Shown in pieces: positions 37,597-50,250 of a DNA stretch of 64,000 nt (within the stretch, counting starts at the first letter, position 1; each line of letters starts with the position of its first letter). The position numbers and the translations under genes were made by a program. Location: contig CM048591.1 in the NCBI GenBank assembly GCA_026413225.1, positions 47,327,803-47,391,802 on the forward strand, written 5' to 3'. The notes beneath the pieces are model-generated. The model was not told where the DNA came from and did no database searches. It was given only the letters and a program-made list of their open reading frames with translations. The DNA comes from Otis tarda. Its lineage: Eukaryota; Chordata; Aves; Otidiformes; Otididae.

Positions 37597-39584
37597 ACAA
37601 ACATCAACACTGCACTCACTCAGACACTTTCAGTGTCACTTTCAGATCAGAATTAATTAATCACCACTTAGGCTGACTCACCGAATAAAGCAAGCCACAA
37701 GTTTCACCTAGTGAGTCCTGCATGTAATCTTGTAATGAGTAGTGTTTTTCATGTCTTCAAGTGATGTGTGATTTCTCATATTTGTTCCAATGTTTAATTA
37801 TATGTCCTGTTAAAGTCACAGTTCCTGGATAACTTTCCTGATGGCCCCTGGATCTTGTTACACCTTCACCTCCAAGACAAAAGAGCTTTCTGGCATAGCT
37901 GCAGCTGTGACTGTCAGTGGCATCTCCATAACTCGGCACTCTTCCTCATTTCCTCTGAGATTTCTTTGTTCACAGGACTGCAGCACTCCTGCAAGGCGTT
38001 TGTTGCTGAACATTGCTGCCATGCTCTTGCAAAAGTGACACTGTATTTCCTCATATTTGCATGACTAATTCTGAAGAATTAAATTTGCACACTGAAGACA
38101 TGTAGGACAAGGAGAGCTAACTGTTGTGTGGAAGTAACTTTGCCTCTACCTAACAAGATGGTTTTTCAAACAGATATGCCACTCAAGTCTGTTGGGTGCC
38201 TGTTGTTATTATATCCATTTGTAGTTTTTACCTTTCAAGATTGTGAATTTTCCTACTGTTGCTGTAATGAGACACAGCCTTTACTGCTGCTATGTGTAAA
38301 AAGGCTGTTGCACACAGGCGCGTTGACTACTGACACTACACACTTGCTTTTCCTGGCAGTGTTCTGCACTTCTTTCATAAACCTGGATTGTTTCTATGCC
38401 CAGCAACTCAGAACAATCTGTTACTGGTACAATTCTGTCTGCCTCCCTCATTTCTTTTCAGCTTTTCTTCCTTTATTTCTCTAGCATCCTATTCCAGAAT
38501 TAGGGCACTATCAGTGAAATAATCCCATACCTCATAAAAAGCATATACTTTTTTGATGGTGCATAGTAGTCTCTGGGCTATTTTCCAAGCACCACTGTTC
38601 CTCATCTTATAACAGTCACAGATACTTTATAAATGAGAGATATGAAAAAAAAAATAGAAATGGAAATGAAAAATAAAAAATGTATGTATTTAATCAAGAC
38701 ACTACTAATCTAAATTAAAGATCCGGCCTGTTTAATAGGCAATTTTTACTTTTCTTCAGGTTTTTCCATTAAGCTAAAGGATGGAATATGTGAAATAATT
38801 TTCCAGCTAACAAATTGCCACTACTAACAAGACCTTCTCATAAGTGTAAGCAGAAGATAAAAGTAACATTTAACTAGACTTCTCCTGAGCTTGGACAGTT
38901 TTTTGCATGCTAAAGACTAATTATCCAAATTGAGTGTAAAATTTTTTAGAATATGCTATTTTTAAAAAGAATGCTTATTAATTCTGTATGAGATCATGAA
39001 CATGCTGTATGTGTACACTTGTCATTGCTATACACTCTGCTTGGGAAATACAGCTGATTCTTCTCGTCTTCCTTTCTTTTTTTTTGTTTCCAGGTTGTGC
39101 TGGTACTCAAGGGAGTAAAGACCCAGTCTAACAAAGGAGAGTCATTATGCCTGATGATCTTGCAAGATGGATGCTGTAAGCGTAGATTGTGCTCCAGCTG
39201 GGAGAATTGGTTTAACGGCACAAGATCACCTAGCAACCCAGTCACTAGGCAAGCAAAGATGTGGATCAAGTCAAGAGTCACCCGGGAGCAGCGCACCACT
39301 ACAGACACCAGGTGAAATGCAGGCAGTCTGCAGATCTCAGGTGTCTCTCACAACACATTCAAGAGGGAAAGTAAGTCAAAGCAGGGAAGTCTTCAGGTTA
39401 CTGGCTGTTTTACAAGTAATCTATATTTAACTGCTCCTAGTCTTGTAAGTAAAAGGCAATTGTCTTTGTAAAGCTCTGTAAAGCTTATTTCAGTGATGGG
39501 ATCTCTGCCTGTGGCATGCTTTTGGAAAGACAAGAGTGGAAATCATAAGACTTATATTGATAGTGGAATACTAAGCTGGGAGAA

Positions 39585-39608
39585 AAATGCTATGACAAAT
39601 GCTATGAC
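39585..39608. repeat. 12-bp exact tandem duplication
   Basis: AAATGCTATGAC is present twice in direct succession (39585-39596 and 39597-39608). A small slippage product in otherwise unique sequence. Confidence 0.85.
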
Positions 39609-41133
39609 AGACAGCACTGCCTTCAAACAAAAGGGTTGACTGTAATCCCATACTAATTTGGCACTTGGAATTCTTGCTAAGAGGCCAAATAAAGGCAAGG
39701 TGTGATATGAGAATGCTGTCTAGGTCTACCAAGGTGAAAAAATGCTGTACTTGTCTCAAGAGTTTCTAACACGGAAAAATCAAGCAGGTCACTTGCACCA
39801 AGACATTCCCATTCTAGTATTTCTACTTGGGGGCCTTTAATCCCATCGTACTGCTCAGGGAATTGGAATTGGCATCTCCTTTTGCTCTTTTATGGGCTTC
39901 ATATATGGCTTCTAGGGATTCCATCTCTTTAGTCTCCCGTCTTGACAAGACAGTGGATGTGGTCTACTTTTCTTCCTAATACTTCCCAGCTCATTAGGAA
40001 CTCTCGAGACTGAAGGAAACTGGAATTGTTCCAGGAACTTAAATTCTCTTCTTTGCCAAAGACTAAACTTTTTTTAAAATGAATTACTGAATCATCAAGA
40101 ATACAAAAAAAAAAAATCAATATTTCTCTGAAGTCTTTATGTTGAAGGATAATGGCACACTGTCAAAACAATAGAAGATTAAAAAAAAATAAACTCTCAG
40201 AGAAATAATAATTTGAAGGAACAGTGTATCAAGGTGTGTGTTCTGCTCATGCTTTCATCATCCTGCAGCTAGTGGCCATCTTGTGAGCCATGCAGAGACA
40301 TACCGGCAATTTACTCATATTGAAAAGAACAGTCTTATAATGGGCAGATTATTTAAACAAGTAACTTTCCAGGGCTTTTCCACTGTCCTCAAAATATCCA
40401 TCCATGAAGGCAAAAATTACTGAGTAGGATAGTTCTATTCATGTATGCACAGCCATTCCTTAGCAATGGTATTCTTGAACAAAAGGGTACTTATGAGAAT
40501 TTCTGCTCCATTTCCTTTCAATATTAATCCTTCTTCAATCTCCAGACTCTCACACCACACTTGAAACAAATTGCTGCCATAGAAAGTCAACAAGCTCAGT
40601 GTACCTTGATTTTTCCACCTATAAAATAGGTCTAAATTTAAAGCTTCATTAAAAATATTAAGTTATGTTGACAAACATTGATAGTTGTCATTATACATGA
40701 ACTCCATAGCTATGTGAATGTATATGTATATGTATGCTGAATACAAGTATGAATTTTCTTTCACTTCTTTCTTTACATTTAATTTTCTTTCCCTTTTTCT
40801 TCTATCATAGAATGCAAATAGTGAAATCCTGGCCCTATTAAAATTTTTGGCAAAACTCCCAAGTCTGAAATGGAGCCAAGACTTTACACAGTAAATCTGG
40901 CTGACTGCTTTCTGCATTTTAATAGTATTATATTCTATCATCTTTTTTTTTTCTGTGTTGTTTTCATGCTATATATCTCTATAAAAGCTTGTATTTGAAT
41001 TAGCTAGCATGCAACTGTGAGTTGTGTTTACAGAACAATATGTTTATAGAAAAAAAAACTCTGAATATTGTTTTGCCAGGTTTAAAATAGAGTACATGTT
41101 AGCTGCAGTGCTCCTCTGATGGACATTCAAAAG

Positions 41134-41209
41134 CAACAATTTGAAATGTCTTTTACTTTCAGTATACAACTTCTTACAACAATTTGAAATGTCTTTTACT
41201 TTCAGTATA
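41134..41209. repeat. 43-bp tandem duplication
   Basis: A 33-base identical segment opening CAACAATTTGAAATGTC starts at 41134 and again at 41177, separated by 10 bases, giving a 43-bp period. Both copies contain a pyrimidine run followed by CAG (TTTTACTTTCAG), so the splice-acceptor-like motif is also duplicated. No exon is evident downstream. Confidence 0.9.
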
Positions 41210-42813
41210 TTCAATACAAAATGTCCTCAACATTTTCCAGCTAAATTCTGTGCCTGACTTTCACTTATGAGGATGACTCTTTTGTTAGGTCTTTTCCATT
41301 TCTCCACAATCCCAAGACATTCTTTGATCACTTTGGAGTTAGTGGTAGGGTACACTCAAACTCTTCTCCTGTAAAAGAACAGGCATGGCACTAACTAAAG
41401 CTAAAGAGAAGTCAGCACAAAAGCATTGGTAGAGTTATTCTGTTCAAAAGCATGTATATACCACATGAAAGACAGAGCAGCAGTAGGATCAGGGAAGCAA
41501 AAAGAAAAAATTTAAAATTCTAAACAGGTTTTAAAGGAAAAAAGATTTGATTGGATCAAAGAGCAGGTAATTCAGAGTAGCCTGTCTCTTAATAAACTTA
41601 GAGATGGGCCTCCTTCTAGCCTAATTTTTCCATTCTTCTCACTAGAAGAACATGGAGAAATTCTCTGTCTCTCCCCGCACCCCCTCCCTGCCCGCCCCAG
41701 CCGAATTTTCACTAGGGTGTTTCACATAGTCTTTGGTGTATCCTCTACTTAGGCAATGCAAGTAACTAGAAGAAAAGAGCTGGGTCTTTGGATTGAGTTG
41801 CGAATCACTCCTTCAAGAAAACACTGCAGACATTAAACAGTTGCTCCTGATATGCTGTTGCTGAGGAAACATTGCATGTTGCTCTGTACTCACTGGAGTT
41901 TCCTAAGCACTAAACATGCCTAGGTATGTGAACCACATGCTGTGGTTCAGTTGAAAGATAGTGAGATTTTCAATATTATGAGACTATGCCATCATCTGTC
42001 ATGAAGAGTTGCCTAACTAATTACTTAATAGAAGGGAGATGGAGAGTAGGAGATGGAGGGTCCCATCCTTATTGAATGGGATCTTCCCTCCAGGAAGAGC
42101 TTGAACTGTTTTAGTAAATTACAATGGACTTTGCCATCTACTTAAGGCTAGACAGTTTTGTGCTTTAGTTTTCTTGTACCTCACATTTGAGATCTACCTT
42201 CAGTAGAATAAAGTGCTGCTTGCTCTGAGCTCAAACTCTCCTTCCCAATAGTCATACATTTTTTTTCTGTAGGTCCCTGAGCAAGTGAAGAACTGGAGGA
42301 ACTGCACGTTGTAAAATCTATCTGCTATGGGTATATTCTTAAAAAATAATTATTGCTACAATTGTGGCTGGTCTTTTGATCCCACACTAAAATGCTGTTT
42401 TAAGGAAAAGGTTTATAGTCAGAACTAACCATAACATCCTGACACTGAAGTTTAGTGGAAGAATCTGATTTTTTCCTATGCTTCCTGGCACTGTTCAACA
42501 TATGAACAAAACTTTGCCATTCCTGACTATCTAAACTGTTTTTTCCTTTTTCTGTATTTAGAGGGGAAAAAAAAAATTCCAATTAGTATTTGATATAGGA
42601 ATATTTCACCCTACCTCATTTAGTGTGCTCCTCTACCTGCCCTGTGGCATGTCTTCCACATAAAATTATCTGATTTCATTCATAAGAGGATGGAATTTTT
42701 ATTTCTTTTATGAAAAACTTTAGAGAAAAAGATGTTTAACTTTCTGATAAACTTTACTATTTGTAATAAATTCATTATTTTAACACTATTCTTTTTCTAA
42801 GTAATTTGATTTT

Positions 42814-42862
42814 AAAGGTATATATATACATGTGTATACATATATGCACATATGTATGTGCA
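42814..42862. repeat. TA/TG/CA-rich simple repeat
   Basis: Alternating purine-pyrimidine sequence with TATATATA, TACATGTGTATA and GCACATATGTATGTGC elements, some locally palindromic. A decayed microsatellite able to form cruciform or Z-like structures in principle. Confidence 0.75.
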
Positions 42863-45350
42863 TCTCCCTGTGTCTTTGATGGATTTCCAGCTTTAATGAG
42901 TGTATATTAAGACTAGAATAACATTTGAATGGAAGATAGATAGTTTGGTCTTTATGCTGCATGTTTTTGCAGAACAAATTTGGCTTCAAGTGGTAAATGT
43001 TTCTTCTCTTCCAACTTAGGACAGTATTGTCTTCAGCCATCCCTGCCAGCTGATGATCTGAGAGAAAGGAATCTATTCAGGTTCTTCTCTTCTGTTCCCT
43101 TCCCCTCCAAACTAATGTTAGTGAAAAAAATTACATGGATTTTCATTTTATACTAGGCCTTCCCTGTTTTTAAACAGCTGTCTCTCTTTCCAGCATGTTA
43201 ATTGAACTATCATTTAGAAGATGTATAAAAGACAAGAATAAAATCTTTTTTTCGTCTGGCACTCAGGGCCTGTGATCTATCCATTCCTGATTAAGTCAAT
43301 GGTAATGCCACACAGCACAGTGAGACAAGGCAACTTTTTGGTTCAATTTTAATGTCTGTTTTGAAAAATTTGTTCAAGATGAGAATTATTTCAAGTATGC
43401 TGAATAAAACTTGCTGGGAAAACTTCGCTATGATCAATACTTTTGTTGTTAATCCATAATACCTACAGATATTCCTGAGTGAATCATGGTGAAGGCTGTG
43501 AAATATTCACACAAACTCCCCTCTGAAAATTATAAGGAATAGGGACAGAGCAGGCTCACAAAAGTTTTTTTCAGTGACAAGCCTGACGGTGGACATCTGC
43601 TTGACTATGGCCTAGGGTGGAAACTAGCCTGATCTATCTCATGCTTCCTTTTACCACTTCCTTCATGCTGTTTCAGAATGGTCTAAGATACTCTGCAGTA
43701 ACACTTTGGCAGACAGTTTAAATCACTTGCATCACTTTTCTGTAGTGTTACACTCCTTATTTCTCCAAATACTTTTCACTGAACTGTAGAAAATTTGTCT
43801 GTGAGAAACCCTGATGCTGTGCCTAGCTTCTTCGTAGGTGCATTTTTCTTTTGTAACCTTCTAAACTTCTTCAGTGTTTAGGTAATTCCATCACCTTCTT
43901 AATCAACTTATTCCATGCTTACCTACATTTAAGTTTTTGCTAGTCCCCAAATGATACCTCATCTGCTGCAATCTCAGTTAATTACTTTTTTTTTCCCCAC
44001 ACTGGTCATATAGATCATTCTACTCCCCACTGCAACAGCCTTCTGCATATTGGAAGATTATTAAGTCTCCCTTTCCCGTCTTCACACCTTTAAACTAAAC
44101 AAACCCAGCTCCCTAAATATCCTGTTTTCTGGACCTTATATCCCTTAATTTCCATGAATTTTCTCCCAGTTGGTCAGTTCTCCTGATTTATGGTACTGGT
44201 AGGATGTCTTAGCCAAAAAAAATCCCATACTGTAAAAAGGAGAAACTTTTTTTGGTTAATTGATTAAAAAAGGGCACTGTTTGGGGAAAAAAAAAGTAAT
44301 ATAGAATATATGAAGTTGATGCTGCAGCTTCACATTTGAATAAATTTGAAATATGAATATTTGGAGATGAGAAAACCGCTAAGAAAAAGTTTGTTAATTT
44401 AGTACTTTGTTGTCTTCACTACTTTTAAGACTTTTTCAATAGTCTATAACATATTTATCTTTAGAACTGTTTGCTATACATGTATTTCATTTCATAGGCA
44501 GATCTTTAACTAGCATTTATTGCCCTACTGAGATCACAGATAATAGACTATAATAATTTATATGTTCATTTATGGTCTGGTTTCTCTTTTTTCCTAATTT
44601 CCCCTTCTCACACAGACTTCTTGTCAGCTTGGGCAGGCTTCCGGTTGCTACTTCTCAGCTTGCTACAGAGAGATGTCCTGTCTAACCTTCCCCTCCCTTC
44701 AAAGAAGACTTACTAAATTACATTACTGCTTATACAAACCTGAAGGAGATGGCCAAAAATTATTCCTGTCTTAGAGCAGATGAACTTTTCCCAAAAGAAC
44801 AAAATTACACAACTAACTTAGCCATGGGACAGACATGCTAGTGTACAGGGAAACGAGCAACCCTATGGCATTTAGAGGTCCGGTCATCTTGTGAAGAACA
44901 TGGGCAGGAAACTTCTGATTATTATTCAGTCATCCCAGCTTTCATAAAAGGCTCTTAGTTACTAAGCATCAGCACAAGGTAGAAGCCTTCACGTTGCTAA
45001 GTCTTACTCATGATGCATGAATGCTGAGCACCTGTATAATGGGCCCCAGAATCAGAAAAGGCGGGGAAAAAAAAACAAGATAGCATCATAATATAACCTC
45101 TAACAGTGATATTTTCTGGTCTGTAACAAGTCCTTCTCTGATGTAGGATGAGATTTGGACAAATCTGAAGTCAGTCCTACATACACATTTTCCCTTTTCA
45201 CTGTTTTGATTTTTTTTTTTTAAGAGAGAGATGAAGTGGTTTGGTTTTAATTTCTTCAGTCTTGTATGTGGTCAGAGAATTTTCCAGACAGAGGAAAAAA
45301 AAATGTGACCCAAAGTCTACAGACCTGGACCTCAGTCTGACAGCTGTGGG

Positions 45351-46374
45351 ATCACAGAATAATAGAATATCTTGAGATGGAAGGAACTCATAAGGATGAT
45401 TGAGTCCGAGTCCATGTCCCTGCTCCTCACAGAACTACTTAATACTAAACTCTATGACTAAGAGCATCATCCAGATGCTCCTTGAACTCTTGATAGGCTT
45501 GGTGCCATGACCACTTCCCCACAGAGCCTATTCCAGTGACCCACACGTTCTCAGTGAAAAACCTGTTCCTAACGTCTAATCTGAACTTCCCCTATTGCAG
45601 CATCATTTAATTTCCTCATGTCCTATCACTGGTCACCAGATAGAGGAGATCAGCACCTCCCCCTCTGCTGCCCACCTTGAGGAAGGTGTAGACTGTGATA
45701 AGATCACCTCTCAGCCTTCTCTTCTCCAAGCTGAACAAACCAAGTGACCTCAGCCACTCCTCTTAAGTCTTGTCCTAGAGACCTTTCACCACGTTGGTCA
45801 CCCTCCTCTGGACACACTCTAATAGTCTGATATCCTTCTTACATTGAGGCGCCCACCACTGCACAGAGTACTCTAGATGGGCTGCACCAGTGCAGCATAG
45901 AGTGGGACAATCACCTCCCTCAACCAGCCAGCTACGCTGTGCTAGATGCACCCCAGGACACAGCTGGCCCTTTTGGCTGCCAGGGCACACTGCTGACTCA
46001 TATTCAACTTGACAGCAACCCAAACCCCCAGCTCTCTTTCAGGGTTGTGGCTCTCCAGCCTTTTGTGACCCCGTTTGCATGTATAACTAGGACTACCTCA
46101 TCTCAGGTGGAGAATCTGGCACTTGCTCTTGTTAAATTTCATACAGGTGGTGATTGCCCAGCTCTCTAGTCTGTCCAGATCTCTCTGTAAGGCCTCTCTG
46201 CCCTTGAGGGAGTCTACAGCTCCTCTTAATTTAGTATCACCATCAATCTTACTTAATATACATTGGACTCTTACATCCTTATAATTTATAAAAACATTGA
46301 AGAGCACTGGCCCTAAAACTGAACCCTGGGGAACCCCACTAGTGACTCGTCGTCAGCCTGAGGCAACCCCATTT
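45351..46374 (-). mobile_element. CR1 LINE copy B (minus), about 1.0 kb with complete 3' end
   Basis: Starts on the plus strand with ATCACAGAATAATAGAATAT, the complement of the CR1 tail, and continues through the 3' UTR into the reverse-transcriptase C-terminal region (minus-strand translation contains [14 protein letters not shown] and LLECVQRRV). It ends near 46374 at the conserved GGGGTTCCCCAGG neighbourhood. The catalytic FADD is replaced by IDGD within [10 protein letters not shown], as in copy A. Frames are broken. Over about 525 bp it differs from copy A by roughly nine substitutions and one 7-bp indel. Confidence 0.92.
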
Positions 46375-47724
46375 ACTTGATCTAGATTTACACCCATAAA
46401 TACAGCTTCAATAGTACGATATCTAGTGATATCGTGCCCAGTACTGAGAGCCAAAATACACTTGGTCTGCATAAACCTGTATCTTTCTCTTACCACCAGA
46501 AGCCCAATGTGCTCAAGTGTTTGGTCTTCACAGACAAAGAGGTTCCATTTCATTCCTTATGACTTTCCCAGGAAAATGATACAAGTTTCTCCTTCTGCAG
46601 ACCTGATAGGAAGCCCCTTGAGCCCCTGACCTTCATGCTTGTATCACAGGGATTCCATTCTGATACTGCAGGAGTCAATGGAAGGACTCTACTTAAACAG
46701 TGTCAAATCAAAAAAGGCGGTGCTTTATTCTGCAGCCACATTAACCTCCAACCAGAGGCAAAGTCTCCTGCTTCAGTCTTCGGTTACACTACGAAGCTAA
46801 GAAAGTGCACTTGGCCTTTCTGGTCCTGTGGGAAGACCATTCAAGTCGGAATTTACATTCACATATCTACTTAAGCGTTACAGACACAAACAACCTGTCC
46901 ACGAACCTAAACTGCACTTACTTATGCTCACTATTTCTGTTGAATTTAATATCTTGCTTCTCAAGTGGCGGAAATTGAATGAAACAGAACTTTGTTTCTG
47001 ACATGCTTGACTGTGGCAGGAAAAGCAGTAGGTAGCACAAAAACTGTGCAATATGAATAGTTGAATTTTGCAAATTAATCTTCAGATGTGTTTTTCATTT
47101 TCATGGAAAGGTGAATGTACTAGTAATAATGTAGGAGAAGGTGGCTGTCATAGCCATGGAGAACAGGAATTGACAAGTTTTAGCCCTGAGTAACAGAATA
47201 TTACATTCACAGAGTCAGTTAGGATTTCATGGACATCTTACTGTCTGGTGCTACAAAGCATATATATATTTTATTATTTTTGTCTGTCAGTCCTTTAAAT
47301 ATATTCAAACTACACTGCAAAGTTAATTTCTCAATACCGGATACCCATATCCTGCTCACATAAACATATCCCATGCAGCATAAAGAAAACTCAAAGGGTA
47401 GGTAGTCTATTTTTAGAGAAAAATTGTTCCTTCATCTGGAAAAGGGGCTGGCAAGTTGAGACTTCTTGGTTGTGTATACTTCTGAATGTAACTTATTCAA
47501 TAAAGCAGGGCTGTTCATCTTGCCTTTAATGTTACGCATCTACCTGTAAAGCTTAAGACTTAATATCTTGCACATCTGTGATAAAACTCTACTTCTTTAA
47601 AATATGTAATTTCTCAAATATACAACATTAAATTATATAGACTGACTAACAATAAAGTATTCCAAACCAAACCAAGTCTAAGTAGATACTCAAAATATAG
47701 GACAAAAGAAAAAGGCAGAGTACT
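46375..47724. other. Unique non-coding sequence between CR1 copy B and LTR F2
   Basis: No element recognised. The first 500 bp (to about 46880) is slightly less AT-rich and contains frames of 66-79 codons, but no domain is identifiable. A TATATATA run lies near 47261-47270. Confidence 0.55.
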
Positions 47725-48299
47725 TGTGTACTAGCTCTGGCTGGGATGGAGTTAACTTTGCTCATAGCAGTCTGTATAGTGCTGTGTTTTGTGTTTGTGG
47801 CTAGAACAGTATTAACAACACACCAGTGTTTTGTCTGTTGCTGAGCTGTGCTCGCACAGCATCAAGGCTTTCTCTCCAACAGTTAAGAGCAGTTAGCTGG
47901 GTGTGGGCAAGAATTTGGGAGGGGACAGAGCCAGGACAGCTGACCCCAACTGACCAAAAAGATACTCTGTACCATGTGATGTTGAGTTCAGCAATAAAAG
48001 CTGGGGAAAAGGTGAAGGAGGCAGGGGTGATTTTTGTGGTTATGGTGCTGGTCTTCCAAAGCTATCGCTACGTGTGCTGAGGCCTTGCTTCCCAGGGAGT
48101 GGATGGACATCTACCTGCCTATGGCAAGCAGTGAATAAATACCTGGTTTTGCTTTGTTTCCATGTGCAGCTTTTGCTTTTCTAGTTAAACTGCCTTTCTC
48201 AGCCTACGAGATTTTCCATCTTATTTTTGCCTGCCGCCTTGTTGAGGAAGGGGAGTGAGAGTGCATCTGGCAGCCAGCCAAGGGCACCCCCCCATAACG
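47725..48299 (+). mobile_element. Solo LTR of family F, copy F2 (plus)
   Basis: About 575 bp. It opens TGTGTACTAG and shares with F1 in the same order GGCTGGGAT(A/G)GAGTTAA, ACAGCTGACCC, TGGACATCTACCTGCC and TTAAACTGCCTTT, ending at CCATAACG where F1 has CCATGACA. AATAAA-type motifs occur at about 47993 and 48135. No target duplication is visible (GTACT against TGTTA), and the closing CA is mutated, so it appears older than F1. No retroviral genes adjoin it. The 84-codon frame at 47826 is a chance frame within the LTR. Confidence 0.82.
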
Positions 48300-50250
48300 T
48301 GTTACCACTTGATCCTATTTATCCTTTTTCTGCACTCTTTGGAAGAGAGATTGCATTTGTAACTCTTAACACTAACGTTGTATTAAAAAAATAATGTACC
48401 ATGCTGAATACAACACAATACTGTTAGGAGAACAAACTTAGGATAAAGGAGCAAGAGATTTGATAATAGATTATCACATCACCTGAACTGCTATTAATAT
48501 TCTGGGTCTTTAAAGTAATTATACATTAGTAGCAGTCCTTGACAGCTTTCAAGGTAGGAGGATGGTAATTCAGTAGAACAGGTTTTATTTGAAAGTTTCT
48601 GAATCTTTCACTTTGAATACTGAATTAATTTGAACTGACAAAATACAAACATGATTTCTGCAGTAAATGGAAATCCTACTATCTTGATGGATTTCTGGTA
48701 TGATTATAAAATCTGTTCCCAGGTAATTATGTGTGTAGGTTCTTAATTTACTGTTGTTGAAATATGTATGAGTTGACCTAAATATAATTGCACAAGAGTA
48801 ATAATATTTAGATTAGATTAGACCATGCAGTATTGATATGTTTGTTAAATTAAACATGCAAGTAAATCAATATTTAAATATTGTGAACTTTTCCTTTCCC
48901 TGATGTTTTTTCAAGCACAACAGTATAAAACATCCGAACTAGGTATTTTTTGTATTCAGAAATACACAATTTCTTAGAATCTTGCCAGAAGCAGCTATAT
49001 TTTAGATATAATTGTTGATCTTATTTAAAACATTAAAAAGAGAAGTGATGGTCACCTCCATAATGAGGTTGTCCGTTATTTCCAAAATAGATGTAATTGC
49101 ACCTAAGTCAAGATTACTACCTGGATCAAATATTTGCAAATTGTGCACATCAACCTTCACAACTATGTTAAATAGCTAAAAGCTAATTAATAATCTATTC
49201 ATTACAGACAAACAAGACTAATCTAAGTTTTGTGACCATCTTGAATTCCTCTCTTAGGCATCCTGCTTGGAGTGAATTGATCATAGATAATGATACTTAA
49301 TATTTTTTTGCAGCACTACATGCTTTTACAAATATTGCTCTGGGCTGCAAGCATTTTTTCTCTCCTTTAGATCCAGCATAGTGTACTGAAAGACACAATG
49401 GTGAATGCATACTTACGCAAAATATTGTCAAAAAAAGATCTTTCTCCATTTTTCGTATCATGCGATTTTGGAGTTAAATGAACCACAGCTGATGGCAAAG
49501 GAGTAGTCCAACCATTTCTTCTTCTTCTTATACCTCCCATTCCTAGTATGCTGATCCAAATAAAAAATCCCATTTTGTACAGATATGTTTTCAATGGAAA
49601 GGCAGCTCCAACTCACCACACAACTTCATTGTCACCAGAGCCAACACAGGCACAAAAAAACCCCCTGTGATCTGACCCTATTATTTCTCATTAACTCATT
49701 TATAAAAGTACTACTCTGTTCTAGGGTTGTGAAGATTACTTTTCTGCAACATACGAATTTGCTGACTACATTAAAACTTTCAGTTTTGCAAGCTGAAAGC
49801 TATGAGATTCCTAAAAGACATGTTGATATAGAAGTTGCATTAGTTTGAAGAGGAGGTAGAGATACAGGCCTCCAGTCATAGAAATAGTATATCTTCTTCC
49901 TACTGGGATGAAAATGCACTAAGCTTTGCCAGACATTCATGCATCAGTTTGATGTGTGCAACAATGAGATGATGAGGATGTTTTTGCAGTGAGTGTTCTT
50001 ACAACACAACTAATTGTGCTGTCTTGTGCCAACACCTACTTTTTAGAAAATATTTGCAAGATGAAGCTTTGATCTGCTGTTGATTGGAAGGGATCATATA
50101 CTAGTGTTAAGTTATAAAGTATCCTATTAACTACCTAGTGTAGATTACAAATGACATATCAATGAAGGTAAGTTTAGGAGATAGAAGTGTGTTAGAGGAT
50201 TTTGTTTTTAAAGCAGTCTCCAAAGATATGATTTGTCATCTATAATTTAG
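48300..50250. other. Unique AT-rich non-coding sequence
   Basis: No gene or element recognised. Very AT-rich, with frames at most about 87 codons. Confidence 0.65.

Larger units (their letters stand above)
33285..45350. other. Unique AT-rich non-coding sequence
   Basis: About 12 kb with no supportable host gene. It contains A-rich tracts (34970-35025, with CCAAA units), a 46-bp tandem duplication (36120-36191), a GT run (37576-37596), a 12-bp tandem duplication (39585-39608), a 43-bp tandem duplication (41134-41209), a C-rich stretch (41676-41700) and a TA/TG-rich stretch (42814-42862). Frames are up to 121 codons and have no recognised motif. A possible exon-like segment at 39094-39310 is discussed among the findings but not called as a gene. 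Confidence 0.6.

Noticed and set aside
38128..38484. 118-codon frame rich in Leu, Phe and Cys
   Set aside because: Hydrophobic composition reflects T-rich DNA; no signal-peptide plus domain architecture and no splice context.
46375..46880. A retroviral or CR1 5' extension upstream of copy B
   Set aside because: I could not match this stretch to CR1 upstream sequence in copy A or C, nor to any LTR in the window, so it is left as unique sequence.
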